Source of the DNA: Bolinopsis microptera | Lineage: Eukaryota; Ctenophora; Tentaculata; Lobata; Bolinopsidae | Assembly (NCBI RefSeq): GCF_026151205.1 | Contig: NC_087079.1 | Coordinates: 2,637,730 to 2,701,729 of the forward strand | Length of the DNA stretch: 64,000 nt | Direction of reading: 5' to 3' | Part shown: in pieces, positions 63,135-64,000 of the stretch | How positions within the stretch are numbered: the stretch's first letter is position 1 | Layout of the letters: every line of letters starts with the position of its first letter | Notes under the pieces: model-generated | Database searches by the model: none | What the model saw: the letters and a program-made list of their open reading frames with translations, nothing else | Told to the model about the DNA's origin: nothing | Program-made: the position numbers and the translations under genes

Positions 63135-63643
63135 CCAAATAAGATAGTCCACTCCTTGAAAAGGTGACCTAACAGGCCCCCCCTCCTCCTGCTTCTCACT
63201 TCTCTCCTGATAGAAGGAGTCGTAACACAGTACAGCACAGTCTGGTATGAGCTCTAGAAAGAGCCGATCAGCAAGACACCCGTCTGGGGAACTGAGGAGG
63301 TCTGCGAAACAGTCGTCCTCTATCACTGGGGTCAGATTATCTGAGGGCTCGGCTGGTGTAGTGGGGAAAAGTCGATCTACTAAACTGTGGTCTGTGTCTG
63401 AGGTGGCGAAGAGTCGATCTATTAGATTCTGTTCTAGTTCAGAAGTGGCGAACAGTCGCTCTGCTAGACTTTGTTCGTTTTCGGAGCCGGCGAACAATCT
63501 GTCTGCTAAACTTTGCTCAATTTTGGAGGGGGTGAACAGTTGATCTGCTAACGTTTGGTCAATTTCAGAGGTAGCGTACAGTCGTTCTCGTTTATTCTTT
63601 TTCCTTTTATAGCTTCTACAGCTTCGCATTCCACGAAACCCCT
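63135..63643 (-). CDS. Exon with 14-residue LADRLF repeats, unknown family
   Basis: The minus-strand frame is open from a possible acceptor (gctactctag, near 63644) through ATG 63627-63629 to a donor TTTGG|GTGAGT at 63134-63135. After a basic start (CRSYKRKKNKRER), five 14-residue units follow, such as TSEIDQTLADQLF, GSENEQSLAERLF and ATSELEQNLIDRLF. Degenerate further units include DDCFADLL and DGCLADRLF. Each unit has a short acidic helix ending in (A/V/I)(D/E)RLF. The DNA units are diverged, so the repeat is old and the motif conserved. No signal peptide or membrane segment, so cytoplasmic or nuclear is likely. Repeated short linear motifs suggest a multivalent docking protein (inference). 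Without the donor the frame ends in a stop at 63111. Confidence 0.55.
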
Positions 63644-64000
63644 AGAGTAGCAATGTTGAGTTTTTCAGTTGAGAAAAAGATCAAGAGAAAGCTGAAAGGG
63701 TTCCAGGGTTTTCAAATCAGCAGAGATATTTGTGCTTCAGATAAAAGTCCACGGATGCCTTCCCAAATCACATGCAAAATGTAAATGCAAACTCGTTCTT
63801 TTAGAATGTTATAGTTGGAGTAATTCCAGCAGAAAACAAAGGAAAACAAGAGCTGTGGATTTGCTGAAATCCACTTGACTTAGTTGGCCTTGATTCTCAA
63901 AATATTATTCCAATATGATCCAGAGAAATGTTTACACTCACGGAAATCTACCGCAGACATCTGATTAACAAGTGTAGAAGAGTGTACTTGTAGTTAACAA
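63644..64000. other. Non-coding, right edge
   Basis: Probably 5' flank or upstream intron of the 14-residue-repeat gene. No further exon seen. Confidence 0.4.

Overview
This window is animal nuclear DNA. Its genes are split by GT-AG introns, it carries several eukaryotic DNA-transposon types and a non-LTR retroelement, and its recognisable proteins are metazoan (an LDLa-domain GPCR, an FKBP15 homologue, a Rab GTPase). The DNA is AT-rich, gene-poor and dense in small non-autonomous elements. A cnidarian or another early-branching invertebrate would fit, but nothing seen here fixes the species.

Layout. 0-4 kb: the last large exon of an LDLa-repeat rhodopsin-like receptor, ending inside a ~620 bp hexamer repeat. 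4-9 kb: decayed repeats, a partial copy of the receptor 3' end and a reverse-transcriptase scrap. 9-15 kb: a predicted eight-exon secreted protein gene built of phase 1-1 mini-exons, with a 1.36 kb palindrome in one intron. 17.6-20.1 kb (minus): a secreted lectin-like (LamG/pentraxin fold) protein with twelve 21-residue coiled-coil repeats and two candidate 3' exons. 20-39 kb: a graveyard of transposons. It includes a broken multi-copy gene split by a Mutator-like and a hAT MITE insertion, a restriction-endonuclease-type non-LTR element split by another copy of that MITE, and many elements whose ends are made of one short motif repeated inside. 39.4-43.6 kb: a near-complete FKBP15 homologue with one frameshift. 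45.4-47.5 kb (minus): a seven-exon, 214-residue Rab GTPase, closest to the RASEF/Rab44/CRACR2A group by remembered motifs. 48.2-48.8 kb (minus): a small secreted basic protein. 49-64 kb: mostly non-coding, with striking tandem arrays, a 317 bp tandem duplication and one exon with 14-residue repeats near the right edge.

The genes do not form a pathway or operon. The most unusual theme is architectural. At least six unrelated non-autonomous elements share one design: a 13-25 bp word forms the terminal inverted repeats (or end region) and recurs about 6 to 10 times inside, in both orientations. Several have clean target-site duplications, and one sits inside another.
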